DNA of 64,000 nucleotides from Cryobacterium breve (GCF_004402375.1 NZ_SOGJ01000037.1:1-64000); one strand, 5' to 3'; counted from the first letter of the stretch, positions 8,130 to 17,055 are shown. Made by a program: numbers and translations. Notes: generated from the letters alone by a model not told the origin.

Positions 8130-8866
8130 GCGCGCACCTCCTGAGCGGTCGCGATCGTAGCAGCGGTCGCGGCCGGCACCGCGTGCAGGCTGTCGGTGAT
8201 CAGGCCGTCGCGGATGTACACCCGCCGGTCGCAGCGCGCCGCGAGGTCTTCGTCGTGCGTCACGATGATCAGGGTGATGCCCTTTTCCTCTTGCAGCGAG
8301 AACAGGATGTCCTCGACCACCTTGCCGGTGGCGGAGTCGAGGTTGCCGGTGGGTTCGTCGGCGAAGATGACGCTGGGGTTGTTCACCAGCGCCCGCGCGA
8401 TCACCACCCGCTGCTTCTGGCCGCCGGACAGGTCGGTGGCCTTGTTGCGGGCCTTGTCGGCCAGGTCCAGCTGCTCGAGCACCGCCATCCCGCGCCGCTT
8501 GCGTTCGGCGCCGCCGATGCCGGCAATTTGCAGCGGCAGCGTCACGTTGTCGAGCACGCTCGTGTTGGGCGTGAGGAAGAACTGCTGGAACACGAAACCG
8601 AAGGTCTCGTTGCGGGTCTGGTTGACGACCCGGCCGGAGAGCCCGCTGGCGTCGCGGCCGCTGAGCTCGACGGAACCGGTGGTGGGGTTGTCGAGCAGCG
8701 CGAGCAGGTGCATGAGGGTGGACTTGCCTGACCCGCTCTTGCCCACGATGGCGACGGATTCACCCTGCTGGATGTCGACGGAGACGCCCTTGAGGGCGTC
8801 GAACCGGGTGGCGCCACGGCCATACGACTTGTGGATGTCGCGGGCGGCGAGAACGGGGATGGACAT
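8126..8866 (-). CDS. ABC transporter ATP-binding protein, MacB/LolD type
   Basis: Nucleotide-binding subunit paired with the downstream FtsX-like permease. From ATG 8866, preceded by AGGAG, the protein has 246 residues with Walker A GKSGSGKST (about 38-46), Q-loop FGFVFQQF, signature LSGGQKQR, Walker B VIFADEPTGNLDS and the H-loop VTHDED. The E-P-T-G-N-L-D sequence after Walker B is characteristic of the LolD/MacB/FtsE group. A longer frame reaching 9025 is open but would erase the promoter region and lacks family similarity. It overlaps the permease by four bases, so the two are translationally coupled. Confidence 0.92.
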   Translation of the reverse strand: MSIPVLAARDIHKSYGRGATRFDALKGVSVDIQQGESVAIVGKSGSGKSTLMHLLALLDNPTTGSVELSGRDASGLSGRVVNQTRNETFGFVFQQFFLTPNTSVLDNVTLPLQIAGIGGAERKRRGMAVLEQLDLADKARNKATDLSGGQKQRVVIARALVNNPSVIFADEPTGNLDSATGKVVEDILFSLQEEKGITLIIVTHDEDLAARCDRRVYIRDGLITDSLHAVPAATAATIATAQEVRA

Positions 8867-8897
8867 GGTTGAGGTCTCCTGGTTATTGCGTGAGGGA

Positions 8898-8935
8898 GGT
8901 TGCGTGACGGTGGTTGCGTGACGGTGGTTAGCGTG
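8898..8935. repeat. 14-bp tandem repeat upstream of the ABC exporter genes
   Basis: GGTTGCGTGACGGT occurs twice exactly (8898-8911, 8912-8925) and is followed by a partial copy (8926-8935) and preceded by a degenerate one (8881-8897). It lies just upstream of the exporter ATPase start, in the 310-bp gap (8867-9176) shared with the divergent histidine kinase, which otherwise holds no gene. It may bind a regulator such as the adjacent response regulator, or be a slippage product. Confidence 0.8.
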
Positions 8936-9176
8936 CCGGCCGGACCGGCTCACGTCGAACCGGTCCAGCGGCACACCTCCAGTGTCGCCAGACACGCGGC
9001 GCAGGTCGTCCTCCCCTCGTGGCAACCTGGCCGTACCGCGCTGGGCCCGGTTTGACCGGCTGTGGCGTCCGGCCTACCACCACCGCAGTACGCCGGGCAC
9101 CCACGCCCGCGGGAGGACAGCGTGCGGCTCGGTTGGCAGAATGGTGTCGAGTCCGATCCACGGGCGGGAGGACAAC

Positions 9177-10472
9177 ATGCTGATCCAGCGCGACCACGTC
9201 TCGGAGGGCGACCGCAACTTCACCCCGCTGTCCCGGCTGCCCGTTTGGCTGCGCGACACCATCCTGGTGGTGTTCGTGCTCGGTCCGAGCTTCGCCACCC
9301 ACGACTTCGGAGGCGCCGCGACGTCGAGCGTCGGTGCAGCATTGCTGGTGCTCGTCTCGGCCGGTTCGGTCCTGCTGCGTCAGCGCGCGCCGCTCGTCGG
9401 GGCATCCGTTGCGGTTGTCGCCTGCATGCTCGGCCTCGCCATCGACGGGTCCATTGTCACCCAACTATTAGCGGTGCTGATCGGCGTTTTCGGTATGGCC
9501 CGCTGGTTGAGGCGGGGCACCTCGCTGTTCTTCTCCGGCGTGACGGTGATCCTGCTGTCGATAGCCACGGTGTCCTTCCTGGACACCCCGTGGAACGACA
9601 TCCGCACACTCTTGCAGCTGGCGGCTTTCGTGGGTTTCGCCACCGCCGCCGGCGACGCGAATCGCTCGCACGCTGCGTACATCCGGTCGATCACCGACCG
9701 GGCCCGCCATGCCGAGGAAACCAAGGAGTCCGAGGCGCTGCGCCGCGTGGCGGAGGAGCGCCTGCGTATCGCCCGCGACCTGCACGACCTGCTCGCCCAT
9801 CAGATCGCGGTGATCAATCTGCACTCCAGCGTCGCTTCGCAGGCACTCCCTGACCGACCGGACGACGCCGAGAAGTCGTTGGCGACCATCCGTGAGGCAG
9901 CCCGCGGCGTGCTGGGTGAGATCGGCAGCCTGCTCAACGTGCTGCGAGCAGCGGATGCCAGTGGCCCCGGCGCCGGTACGGCGCCCGTCGCCGGGCTCGC
10001 CGACCTCGAAGCGTTGCTCACCGACTTCGAGCGCAGCGGGCTGAACGTGGAGCACCGGGTCGTTGGCACGCCTCGGTCGCTTCCCGGCGCCGTCGACATG
10101 GTGGCCTTCCGCGTGGTGCAGGAGGCCCTGACCAACGCCCACAAGCACGGCGCCGACCACTCCGCACTGCTGCACCTTGACTACCAGGCGGCGGGGGTGG
10201 AAATCGCGGTGACCAACACGGTGGCCATGACCGGGCGCGCCGGATCGGCGGGCGCGGCGAGCCGAACGCCGGTTGGTTCCGGCCACGGTCTGCTCGGCGC
10301 ACGTGAACGCGTGGGATCGGTCGCCGGCCGCCTGACCGCGGCCAGGGGGCCTGGCCCGGTCTTCCGGTTCACCGCCTGGTTGCCGACCGACGGAGGCACT
10401 GCCACCGATCCGAATTCAGCTTCGGGGCCGGCCGCGGCCGTTGCCGCACCCCGCACGAAAGGTGCTTCATGA
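9177..10472 (+). CDS. sensor histidine kinase, NarL/DesK-type (HisKA_3)
   Basis: Membrane sensor kinase of a two-component system. From ATG 9177, preceded by GGGAGGA at 5-nt spacing, it has 431 residues: about four to six hydrophobic segments between residues 25 and 160, a coiled dimerisation helix, the HisKA_3 phosphoacceptor motif RIARDLHDLLAHQ with His near 202, and a C-terminal ATPase domain with ALTNAHKHG near 317 and the GHGLLGARERV glycine-rich segment. There is no evident extracellular sensor domain, so the stimulus is probably sensed within or at the membrane, as in cell-envelope stress kinases. Its stop overlaps the response regulator start by four bases. An upstream ATG at 9141 is in frame but less well spaced. 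Confidence 0.9.
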   Translation: MLIQRDHVSEGDRNFTPLSRLPVWLRDTILVVFVLGPSFATHDFGGAATSSVGAALLVLVSAGSVLLRQRAPLVGASVAVVACMLGLAIDGSIVTQLLAVLIGVFGMARWLRRGTSLFFSGVTVILLSIATVSFLDTPWNDIRTLLQLAAFVGFATAAGDANRSHAAYIRSITDRARHAEETKESEALRRVAEERLRIARDLHDLLAHQIAVINLHSSVASQALPDRPDDAEKSLATIREAARGVLGEIGSLLNVLRAADASGPGAGTAPVAGLADLEALLTDFERSGLNVEHRVVGTPRSLPGAVDMVAFRVVQEALTNAHKHGADHSALLHLDYQAAGVEIAVTNTVAMTGRAGSAGAASRTPVGSGHGLLGARERVGSVAGRLTAARGPGPVFRFTAWLPTDGGTATDPNSASGPAAAVAAPRTKGAS

Positions 10473-11173
10473 TCTCCGTGGTTCTCGCCGACGACCAGTC
10501 CCTGATTCGCACGGCCGTGGCCGAACTGGTGTCGCACGAAGAGGGCTTCACCGTGGCCGGTCAGGCCGGCAACGGGCGCGATGTCGTGGCCCTGGTGCGG
10601 GAACTGCGCCCCGATATCGTGCTGATGGACATCCGGATGCCGGTGATGGACGGCATCCAGGCGACCGCTGCCATCTGCGCCGACCCTACCCTGGCCGGTA
10701 CTCGGATCATCGTGCTGACCACTTTTGAAGAGGACGAGTACGTGCTGCAGGCGCTGCGAGCCGGAGCCAGCGGATTCGTTGGAAAGGGCACGGAAGCCCA
10801 CGACCTGATGACCGCCATCCGCACCGTGCACAGCGGTGACGCGCTGCTCTCGCCACGGGCCACCCGAGCGCTCATCGACCGGTACACGGCCCCGGCCGAA
10901 CGCCCCTCCCTCGTGGCACCGGCCGAGCTGGCGCTTCTTACCGACCGGGAGCGGGAAATTCTTCTGCTCGTGGCCCGCGGCCTTGCCAACACCATGATCG
11001 CCGATGAACTCGTGATCTCCCCGCACACCGCCAAGACCCATGTGAACCGCATGATGACCAAGCTGGGCGCACACGATCGCGCTCAGCTGGTGATCATCGC
11101 CTACGAATCGGGCCTGCTCGTGCCCGGTGGCAGCGGGATGCTGCGCGGCCCGCTCGACAGGGGGCACCTGTAG
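10469..11173 (+). CDS. response regulator, NarL/FixJ family
   Basis: DNA-binding partner of the preceding kinase. The 234-residue protein has an N-terminal receiver domain with acidic residues Asp8/Asp9, the phosphorylated Asp54 in VLMDIRMPVMDG and Lys106, followed by a LuxR-type helix-turn-helix (about 165-225) with LTDREREILLLVARGL and the recognition segment SPHTAKTHVNRMM. Start and kinase stop overlap (ATGA). The divergent exporter operon is the obvious candidate target, by analogy with many actinobacterial kinase/regulator/ABC sets; this is inference. The gene converges with the PotC-like gene downstream. Confidence 0.92.
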   Translation: MISVVLADDQSLIRTAVAELVSHEEGFTVAGQAGNGRDVVALVRELRPDIVLMDIRMPVMDGIQATAAICADPTLAGTRIIVLTTFEEDEYVLQALRAGASGFVGKGTEAHDLMTAIRTVHSGDALLSPRATRALIDRYTAPAERPSLVAPAELALLTDREREILLLVARGLANTMIADELVISPHTAKTHVNRMMTKLGAHDRAQLVIIAYESGLLVPGGSGMLRGPLDRGHL

Positions 11174-11237
11174 CTGGGCGCTAGCGAGCCGCGAGCGCTA
11201 CCGAATGTCCCTGTGTGTGAAACCGCGATCCGAACGG

Positions 11238-12047
11238 TCAGTCCTCCTCTTCAGCCCTTGAGAGCCGCTGCGACACGTAGACGGGGATGAACGAGGCAAG
11301 GATGATGACGGTCGCGACGACATTGACGACGCTGGCCTCGTTGGGACGGGCCATCTGGTTCATGATCCACAACGGCAACGTGTCCACTCCCGGCGGTGCC
11401 GTGAAGATGGTCACCACGACCTCGTCGAAGCTGAGGGCGAAAGCCAGCAGGCCCCCGGCCACGAACGCGGTGCGGAATTGGGGAAAGGTGATGAGCTTGA
11501 AGGTCTGCCAGAGCCCGGCCCCGAGGTCCATCGAGGCCTCCTGCAGGTTCGGGCTCATGCGGCGCAGCCGGGCGAGCACGTTGTTGAAGACCATGACCAT
11601 GCAGAAGGTGGCGTGGGCCACGATCATTCCGAAGTACCCGATCTGAATACCGATCGGTTCGAGGATGTTGTTGTAGGTGTTGCTCAGGGCGACACCCGTG
11701 ACGATTCCGGGCAGTGCGATCGGGAGCACGATGAGCAGGTTGACGGTCTGCTTGCCGAAGAAGCTGTACCGCTGCAGCGCGAACGCGGTGAGCGTGCCGA
11801 GCACCAACGCCAGCACGGTGGCGCCGAGGCCCACGACGATCGAATTGAGCAGGGCGGCACGAATGGGCTCGCTGGTGAAGGCGACGACCCACCAATCGAC
11901 CGAGAAGTCCGTCACCGGCCAGGTGGCGATCCGGGCGGCGTTGAACGAGTTGAGCACGACGAGGGACAGGGGAATGTACATGAACACGAGCACGACGCCG
12001 ACGATGGTGCCAAGGCCGATCTTGGCGCTGCGGGTGAGTCTCAGCAT
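11238..12047 (-). CDS. potC: ABC transporter permease, PotC-like
   Basis: Second inner-membrane permease of a spermidine/putrescine-type importer. The 269-residue protein has six hydrophobic segments and the cytoplasmic EAA-type loop around LQEASMDLGAGLWQTFKLITFP (near residues 160-180), which docks on the ATPase. The short N-terminus and the LSLVVLNSFN segment fit PotC rather than PotB. It lies nine bases after the PotB gene and is last in the potA-potD-potB-potC order. Substrate could be a polyamine, GABA or a related amine or opine; family membership alone does not decide. Confidence 0.88.
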   Translation of the reverse strand: MLRLTRSAKIGLGTIVGVVLVFMYIPLSLVVLNSFNAARIATWPVTDFSVDWWVVAFTSEPIRAALLNSIVVGLGATVLALVLGTLTAFALQRYSFFGKQTVNLLIVLPIALPGIVTGVALSNTYNNILEPIGIQIGYFGMIVAHATFCMVMVFNNVLARLRRMSPNLQEASMDLGAGLWQTFKLITFPQFRTAFVAGGLLAFALSFDEVVVTIFTAPPGVDTLPLWIMNQMARPNEASVVNVVATVIILASFIPVYVSQRLSRAEEED

Positions 12048-12056
12048 GGCGGGCTC

Positions 12057-12971
12057 CTACATCCGGTCCAGTGCGCCGGTCTTGCGAACGGCGAACAGGT
12101 AGACCAGCACGAAAACGATGGGAACGACCGAGAATGCGGCCGCGATGGGCGGGTTGAGGTTGATGTTCGATGCGATCACGCTGCCGATCATCTGGGTGGA
12201 CCCGCCCACGAATTTGGCGGCGAGGTAGTCGCCGAGGCTGAGCGAGAAGGTGAAGATCGAACCGGCGATGAGGGCGGGCTTGAGCAGCGGCACGACGACG
12301 GTGCGGATGGTGGTCCAGCTGCGCGCTCCCAAGTCGGCCGACGCGTCGAAGAGGTTGGCCGGGATCTGGCGCACTGCGGTGTAGACGGGCAGGGCCATGT
12401 AGGGGAACCAGAGGTAGGTGAGGGTGAGGACCACGGTCGTGTAGCTGAATCCGGGACCGCTGAGGCCGAGGGGTTCGAGGGCTGAGTTGAAGAAGCCGTT
12501 CTCGGTGAACGTGATGCGCATGGCGAGAATCTTCACCAGGTAGCCCGCCCAGAGAGGCAGGGTGATGGCGACGGCCAGGAAGGCACGCAACCAGGGCGAC
12601 GCCACCTTGGCCATGAAGATGCCCAGCGGGATGGAGAACATGACACTGAGGAGGGTCACCAGCAATGCAATCGACAGTGTGCGCAGCGAGGTCGAGAGGT
12701 AGGCCGGGTTTTCGACCAGCCGTACGAAGTTGTCGAGGGTGAAACCTGGGATGACCTTGGAGGTGAATGGGTCGGTGCGCCAGAAAGCGGTGACCAGGAG
12801 CATCACGAGGGAGAAGATGTAGACGCCGACGAGCCAGGTCAGGGGCAACGCCAGCAGCCCGAGCAGGCGCAGCCGCGGACTGCGATGCAGCCGGGTCGAG
12901 AGGGGCTTTCTGCCGGCGGGCTGGACCCGGCCCTGGCCGGGTGTCGTGACGCGGGGCACTGTGCTGGTCAC
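12057..12971 (-). CDS. potB: ABC transporter permease, PotB-like
   Basis: First permease of the polyamine-type importer. The 304-residue protein begins with a GTG and an N-terminal cytoplasmic tail rich in Arg and Pro, then six membrane segments; the EAA loop reads NLFDASADLGARSWTTIRTVVVP (near 215-235). A first extracytoplasmic loop with FVRLVENPAYLSTSLRTL is typical of PotB/PotH proteins. It is separated from potD by a strong hairpin and from potC by nine bases. Confidence 0.88.
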   Translation of the reverse strand: MTSTVPRVTTPGQGRVQPAGRKPLSTRLHRSPRLRLLGLLALPLTWLVGVYIFSLVMLLVTAFWRTDPFTSKVIPGFTLDNFVRLVENPAYLSTSLRTLSIALLVTLLSVMFSIPLGIFMAKVASPWLRAFLAVAITLPLWAGYLVKILAMRITFTENGFFNSALEPLGLSGPGFSYTTVVLTLTYLWFPYMALPVYTAVRQIPANLFDASADLGARSWTTIRTVVVPLLKPALIAGSIFTFSLSLGDYLAAKFVGGSTQMIGSVIASNINLNPPIAAAFSVVPIVFVLVYLFAVRKTGALDRM

Positions 12972-13007
12972 GGTGATTCCTTAGGTGCGTGCGGATGCGG
13001 ATGGGGG

Positions 13008-13037
13008 TCGGTGGGGCCCTGGTCTGGGCCCCACCGA
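13008..13037 (-). terminator. intercistronic hairpin between potD and potB
   Basis: A perfect 12-bp stem (TCGGTGGGGCCC at 13008-13019 with 13026-13037) and 6-nt loop starts seven bases after the potD stop. It has no T-tract. In binding-protein operons such hairpins commonly protect the upstream mRNA or end part of the transcripts, so more binding protein than permease is made. Confidence 0.75.
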
Positions 13038-13044
13038 AAGGTGA

Positions 13045-14235
13045 CTAGCTCTTGACGGTGAGCCAGGCATCCGTCCACTGCTGGAAGTTGGTGCAGGTGA
13101 CGTCGGTACGTCCGTCGATGCACTGCTCGAGCGGAGTGGTCCAGAACCAGACGTTCTCGAAGTACTCCTCGTCGGTGGCGTGGAAGTACTCGCAGTGCGC
13201 TGCGGCCTCATCGCTGGTCTCGCAGAACGCACCGTTGGCCGGGGCCATGCCGAAGCCCATCGCGATCGCGCCGTTGACCTCGGCGGAGCTGGTGTAGTCC
13301 ATCCACAGGTAGCCGCAGTTGGGGTTCTTCGCCTCGGCCGAAATCATCCAGGCGTCCGCCCAGCCGGTCGAGCCCTCTTCGGGCAGCACGCTCTTGAACT
13401 TTTCGTCCTCGGTGAGCTTGCGCAGGATCTCCCACGAGGTACCCACGACCGATGTTCCACCGGCGTACGAGGTGATCTGGGCGACCGGGTCGGCCCAGTA
13501 CTCGCTGACGATTCCGTTCTGCGTCTTCAGCAGCTCGATGGCCGCGTCAAGCTGCTTCTGGTCGAGTGCGTACGGGTTGGTGATACCTAGATCGGGTTCG
13601 TGCGTCATCAGGTACACGGCGGCGTCGGCGATGTAGATCGGAGCGTCATAGGCGATGATCTCGCCGGCGTAGGGGCTGTCTTCCTCCCATACGACATCCC
13701 AGCTCGTGGGCGCTTCGGTGACGATTTCGCTGTTGTACTGCAGGATGTTCGCACCGCGGCCGATCGGAACGCCATAGCTCTTGCCATTGATCGTGTCGTA
13801 GATCTGGCCCTGCATTCCCTTGACCGTGTCGTCGCCGAAGTTGGGGATCAAGTCGATGTTGATCGGCGCGACGTCGCCGCCGGCGATCAGGCGCAGGCTC
13901 GCATCGCCGGAGGCCGATACGAGGTCGTAGTCTCCGGTGCGCATAAGCGTGACCATCTCGTCGCTCGTACCTGCGACACGGCGGTTGACGACGCATCCGG
14001 TTTCTGCGGTGAACTGGTCGGACCATGCCGGCTCGACGAATCCGCTCCACGCGACGATGTTCACTTCGCCCTCAGCCTTATCCAGCTTGTCCATCATGGG
14101 TACGTCAGGAACGTCGATACTGAGGCCGCCGGCAGACGTGTCGCCGTTCTCCGTGTCACCGGTGCCGCTGCAGCCGACGAGCACCAGCGTTGCCGCTGCC
14201 ATCATCGCGGGAAGCAGCATGTACTTCTTCTTCAT
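13045..14235 (-). CDS. potD: extracellular solute-binding lipoprotein, PotD-like
   Basis: Substrate-capturing subunit of the importer. The 396-residue protein starts with a lipoprotein signal peptide (KKK basic start, hydrophobic core, lipobox LVLVGC with Cys22), then a Ser/Thr/Gly-rich tether and a periplasmic-type spermidine/putrescine-binding fold, recognisable from VNIVAWSGFVEPAW, MRTGDYDLVSASGD and the conserved GVPIGRGANILQYN segments. It is anchored to the outside of the cytoplasmic membrane. It lies between the ATPase gene (54 bases upstream) and a strong hairpin that precedes the permease genes. The Cys-rich C-terminal part (CNYLW, CETSDEAAAHC, CIDGRTDVTC) may form disulfides. Confidence 0.9.
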   Translation of the reverse strand: MKKKYMLLPAMMAAATLVLVGCSGTGDTENGDTSAGGLSIDVPDVPMMDKLDKAEGEVNIVAWSGFVEPAWSDQFTAETGCVVNRRVAGTSDEMVTLMRTGDYDLVSASGDASLRLIAGGDVAPINIDLIPNFGDDTVKGMQGQIYDTINGKSYGVPIGRGANILQYNSEIVTEAPTSWDVVWEEDSPYAGEIIAYDAPIYIADAAVYLMTHEPDLGITNPYALDQKQLDAAIELLKTQNGIVSEYWADPVAQITSYAGGTSVVGTSWEILRKLTEDEKFKSVLPEEGSTGWADAWMISAEAKNPNCGYLWMDYTSSAEVNGAIAMGFGMAPANGAFCETSDEAAAHCEYFHATDEEYFENVWFWTTPLEQCIDGRTDVTCTNFQQWTDAWLTVKS

Positions 14236-14289
14236 GGAACTCTCCTAGTGATTCGTGGTGCAGGGTGGGTGTCGTGAGGGTCGTTCGGC

Positions 14290-15363
14290 TCAAGGGACGA
14301 TCGACACGTGGTCGGTCTTCCAGATGGCCCGCACGGCGTCGCCGCGGCCGAAAGCGGCCGCCGCCGTGGGGTGGTGGTCGTTGTGGCGTTCGGCGGTGAG
14401 CCGCAGGCCGGCGGCGGTCTCGATGATGTACCGCGTGGCCGGGCCGGTGTAGACGGTTTCGTAGACGGTGCCGAGCACGGAGGTCTCGTCCGCGGCGACG
14501 GTAGAAGCCGCATCGGCGAGTCGCACCCGCTCCGGGCGCACGCTGATGAGCTTGTCTATTCCGGTGATCACGCTGGCGTGGGCAGGGGCGATGAGGTTCG
14601 AGATCCCCAGGAATCCGGCCACGAACGCGGTCTGAGGAAACTCGTAAACCTCGTTGGGCGTTCCGACCTGCTCGATGCAGCCGTTGTTGAACACAGCGAT
14701 GCGGTCGCTCAGGGTGAGGGCCTCCTCCTGGTCGTGGGTGACGAAGATGAAGGTGATGCCGACCTCGCGCTGGATCTGCTTGAGCTCAACCTGCATCTCC
14801 TCGCGAAGCTGCTTGTCGAGAGCTCCGAGGGGCTCGTCGAGTAGCAACACGCTGGGCTGCAGGATGAGTGCACGGGCCAGCGCAATGCGCTGCCGCTGCC
14901 CCCCGGAGAGCTGATGGGGCAGGCGGTCGGCGGTGTGGGCAAGGCGCACCTGCTGGAGGGCCCGCTCGACCCGTTCCGCCGTTTCGGGCTTCCCCATCTT
15001 GCGAACCCGCAGGCCGTAGCCGACGTTCTCGGCGATGGTCAGGTGAGGAAACAGCGCGTAGTCCTGGAAGACCGTGTTCACGTTGCGGTCGAACGGCGCC
15101 GTGCGGGTGACGTCGACACCGTCGAGTTCGATTGCTCCGCTCGTGACGTCCTCGAAGCCGGCGATCATGCGCAGCACTGTGGTTTTGCCTGACCCGGAGG
15201 GCCCGAGCATAGAGAAAAACTCCCCGGCGTGAACTTCCAGGTTGAGTTCTGCGACGGCGACAACATCCCCGAACACTTTGGTGACGGAGTGCAGGCTGAC
15301 GCCCGTGGGGGTGAATGAAGCGGATGATGCTGCTTCAAGTAATGCGCGGCCAGACTGTGGCAT
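14290..15363 (-). CDS. potA: ABC transporter ATP-binding protein, PotA-like
   Basis: ATPase subunit of the importer, first gene of the operon. The 357-residue protein has Walker [10 protein letters not shown] (about 54-62), Q-loop [11 protein letters not shown], signature LSGGQRQR, Walker [13 protein letters not shown] and H-loop VTHDQEEA, then a C-terminal TOBE-type regulatory domain (about 265-350). Order on the minus strand is potA, potD, potB, potC. It is divergent from a GntR-family regulator, with a palindromic candidate operator in the 137-bp gap. Confidence 0.93.
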   Translation of the reverse strand: MPQSGRALLEAASSASFTPTGVSLHSVTKVFGDVVAVAELNLEVHAGEFFSMLGPSGSGKTTVLRMIAGFEDVTSGAIELDGVDVTRTAPFDRNVNTVFQDYALFPHLTIAENVGYGLRVRKMGKPETAERVERALQQVRLAHTADRLPHQLSGGQRQRIALARALILQPSVLLLDEPLGALDKQLREEMQVELKQIQREVGITFIFVTHDQEEALTLSDRIAVFNNGCIEQVGTPNEVYEFPQTAFVAGFLGISNLIAPAHASVITGIDKLISVRPERVRLADAASTVAADETSVLGTVYETVYTGPATRYIIETAAGLRLTAERHNDHHPTAAAAFGRGDAVRAIWKTDHVSIVP

Positions 15364-15408
15364 TGGTCGATGACTCCTTGGAACGACGGTGGTCTAAGAG
15401 GTTGGCCT

Positions 15409-15430
15409 AAACATATAGTTCCATAGGTTT
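15409..15430. promoter_or_regulatory. candidate GntR operator between potA and the regulator
   Basis: AAACATAT-agttcc-ATAGGTTT is a 22-bp palindrome with one mismatched pair, flanked by GGC and TGG, in an otherwise AT-poor region. Its place between the divergent importer operon and the FadR-type regulator makes it the best candidate binding site. Inference only. Confidence 0.45.
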
Positions 15431-15500
15431 TGGCGCAAGCAGATTAATTTCGTGGTCCATTCATCGCGGCAGCCATGGCGGTGTGAGGGAGAATGATGCC

Positions 15501-16265
15501 GTGCCCGCATCCACGACGACGCCCTCTCGACGGGGCGAGCCCTCGCGTCTGCAGAGCGCCGTGTTCCAGCCCATCGGCGACGCGGGACGAGCGGCGCTGG
15601 TTGAGCGGCGCATCGCCGAGGCGATCACCGGTGGCGTCCTCGCTCCCGGCACGAAGCTGCCCGCGGAGTCCGAGTTGGCCAGGCTGTTCGGCGTCGCCCC
15701 GGCAACCGCTCGGGAGGCACTCCAATCCCTGCGCGCACGTCGCCTAGTCGTCACCCGTCGCGGGCGCAGTGGTGGAAGTTTCGTCGTCGAAACCGCCAAC
15801 GCCGCCGAATTCGCCACTCGGGCCCTCTGCGCCATGTCACGGGTCGCCCTCCGCGACTTGGCCGCACACTACCTGGCCGTCACGGGTGCCTGCGTCGCCC
15901 TGGCCGCCCAGCGGGCCGACCCGAGCGAGATCCTGCGCATCCGCGGCCGGGTCGATCGCTACACCGGCAACGATCCATTGACGTGGCGACGGCTGGCCGA
16001 CGACGCGCACCTTGAAATTTCAGCCCTCAGCCAATCGGCCAGGCTCACCCGTGAGCAGATGCGCCTGCAGGCGGAATTCTCGCCATTCCTCGCACTCGTC
16101 GACGCGTCAGAGGCCGATCGGGTTCGCAGCCGCAGCCAACTCCTCGCCGTGCTCGACGCCGTCGCCGCCGCGGACTCCACTGCGGCGACCAACCGGGTGC
16201 GGGAGTCCATCATGGATGCCGTGGACCGGCTGATCGATCACCGGGCGGAGTTGGCCCGGTCGTGA
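15501..16265 (+). CDS. GntR-family transcriptional regulator, FadR subfamily
   Basis: About 254 residues from GTG 15501, preceded by AGGGAGA. The N-terminal winged helix (about 20-95) has the GntR signature VERRIAEAITGGVLAPG and LPAESELARLFGVAPATAREAL with the recognition helix, followed by the wing RGRSGGSFV. The C-terminal half is an all-helical FCD/FadR-type effector domain; metal-binding His and Asp positions are only partly evident. It probably represses the divergent importer operon and may also control the following Cache-domain gene 82 bases downstream. The effector is likely the imported compound or a breakdown product. An in-frame GTG at 15483 would add six residues. Confidence 0.85.
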   Translation: MPASTTTPSRRGEPSRLQSAVFQPIGDAGRAALVERRIAEAITGGVLAPGTKLPAESELARLFGVAPATAREALQSLRARRLVVTRRGRSGGSFVVETANAAEFATRALCAMSRVALRDLAAHYLAVTGACVALAAQRADPSEILRIRGRVDRYTGNDPLTWRRLADDAHLEISALSQSARLTREQMRLQAEFSPFLALVDASEADRVRSRSQLLAVLDAVAAADSTAATNRVRESIMDAVDRLIDHRAELARS

Positions 16266-16347
16266 CTGCGGGCGCCCTCCCCCGGTACTGTATATCCCAG
16301 TCACCGAGGATCAGCGCCCTGGCGCGACTCGCAACAAGGAGGTTGCC

Positions 16348-17055
16348 ATGACGGCAGGAGTCCCCACGGTCGCGTCCCGCGCGGTCGCAGCCGTCGATGG
16401 GTACTTCGCCGACGCCCTTGACGCCTTGGAGGCCTGGCGGCTCGACATCGCGGGCGACATCGCCGCGGCGCGGCGCTCCGGCCCGATCACCACGTCGCGA
16501 CTCGACGCGCTGGTGGCGCCGTACGCGCGGCAAACCCTCGACACGCCAGGGATGTCCGTCTACGGCGCGGGATTCATCGCCGCCCACGACTCACTCGCCG
16601 ACGCCCCCAGCCACCTCGCGTGGTGGCAGGGGCCGCAACGCGCCCGGCTGACCCTCGCCAATCAGGCGATCAACAAGGGCAATATCGACTACAGCGAACT
16701 CGAGTGGTACCGGGTTCCCCTGCTCACCGGCAAGGCCCACATCGCGGGGCCCTATGTCGACTACCTGTGCAGTGACGAGTACACGATCACCGTGGCCGCA
16801 CCGGTTCGGATCGACGATGTATTCGTCGGCGTCACCGGACTCGACCTGCTCATCGACACCGTCGAGCGCGACCTCACACCCCGCCTCGCGCTGTTGGGTG
16901 CCGACATCACCATCGTCAACACCGCCGGCCGCGTCGTGGTGTCGACGAATCACCGCCTGGCCACCGGGGAGTCCCTCCGCGGTGACGCATACCGGGATGC
17001 CGAGCGGGTGCCGTGTTTGCGCACGCCTCTCGAGATCGTGCTCCGCAGGTCGTAG
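16348..17055 (+). CDS. Cache-domain-containing protein (cytoplasmic)
   Basis: 235 residues preceded by AAGGAGG, a strong ribosome binding site. There is no signal peptide or membrane segment, unlike most Cache proteins, which are extracellular sensors. The part from about residue 60 to 210 looks like a PDC/Cache small-molecule-binding fold: a conserved EWYRVPLLTGKAHIAGPYVDYL segment, ITVAAPVRIDDVFVGVTGLDLL and ADITIVNTAGRVVVSTN. It follows the FadR-type regulator and is divergent from the PotABCD-type importer, so it may sense or bind the same ligand. No catalytic motif is seen. Function is not known; the Cache assignment is by pattern recognition. Confidence 0.7.
   Translation: MTAGVPTVASRAVAAVDGYFADALDALEAWRLDIAGDIAAARRSGPITTSRLDALVAPYARQTLDTPGMSVYGAGFIAAHDSLADAPSHLAWWQGPQRARLTLANQAINKGNIDYSELEWYRVPLLTGKAHIAGPYVDYLCSDEYTITVAAPVRIDDVFVGVTGLDLLIDTVERDLTPRLALLGADITIVNTAGRVVVSTNHRLATGESLRGDAYRDAERVPCLRTPLEIVLRRS

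Noticed and set aside
6531-8144. 537-residue open frame on the plus strand
   Set aside because: Mostly antisense to the ABC permease gene, and would run through the hairpins; no domain recognised.
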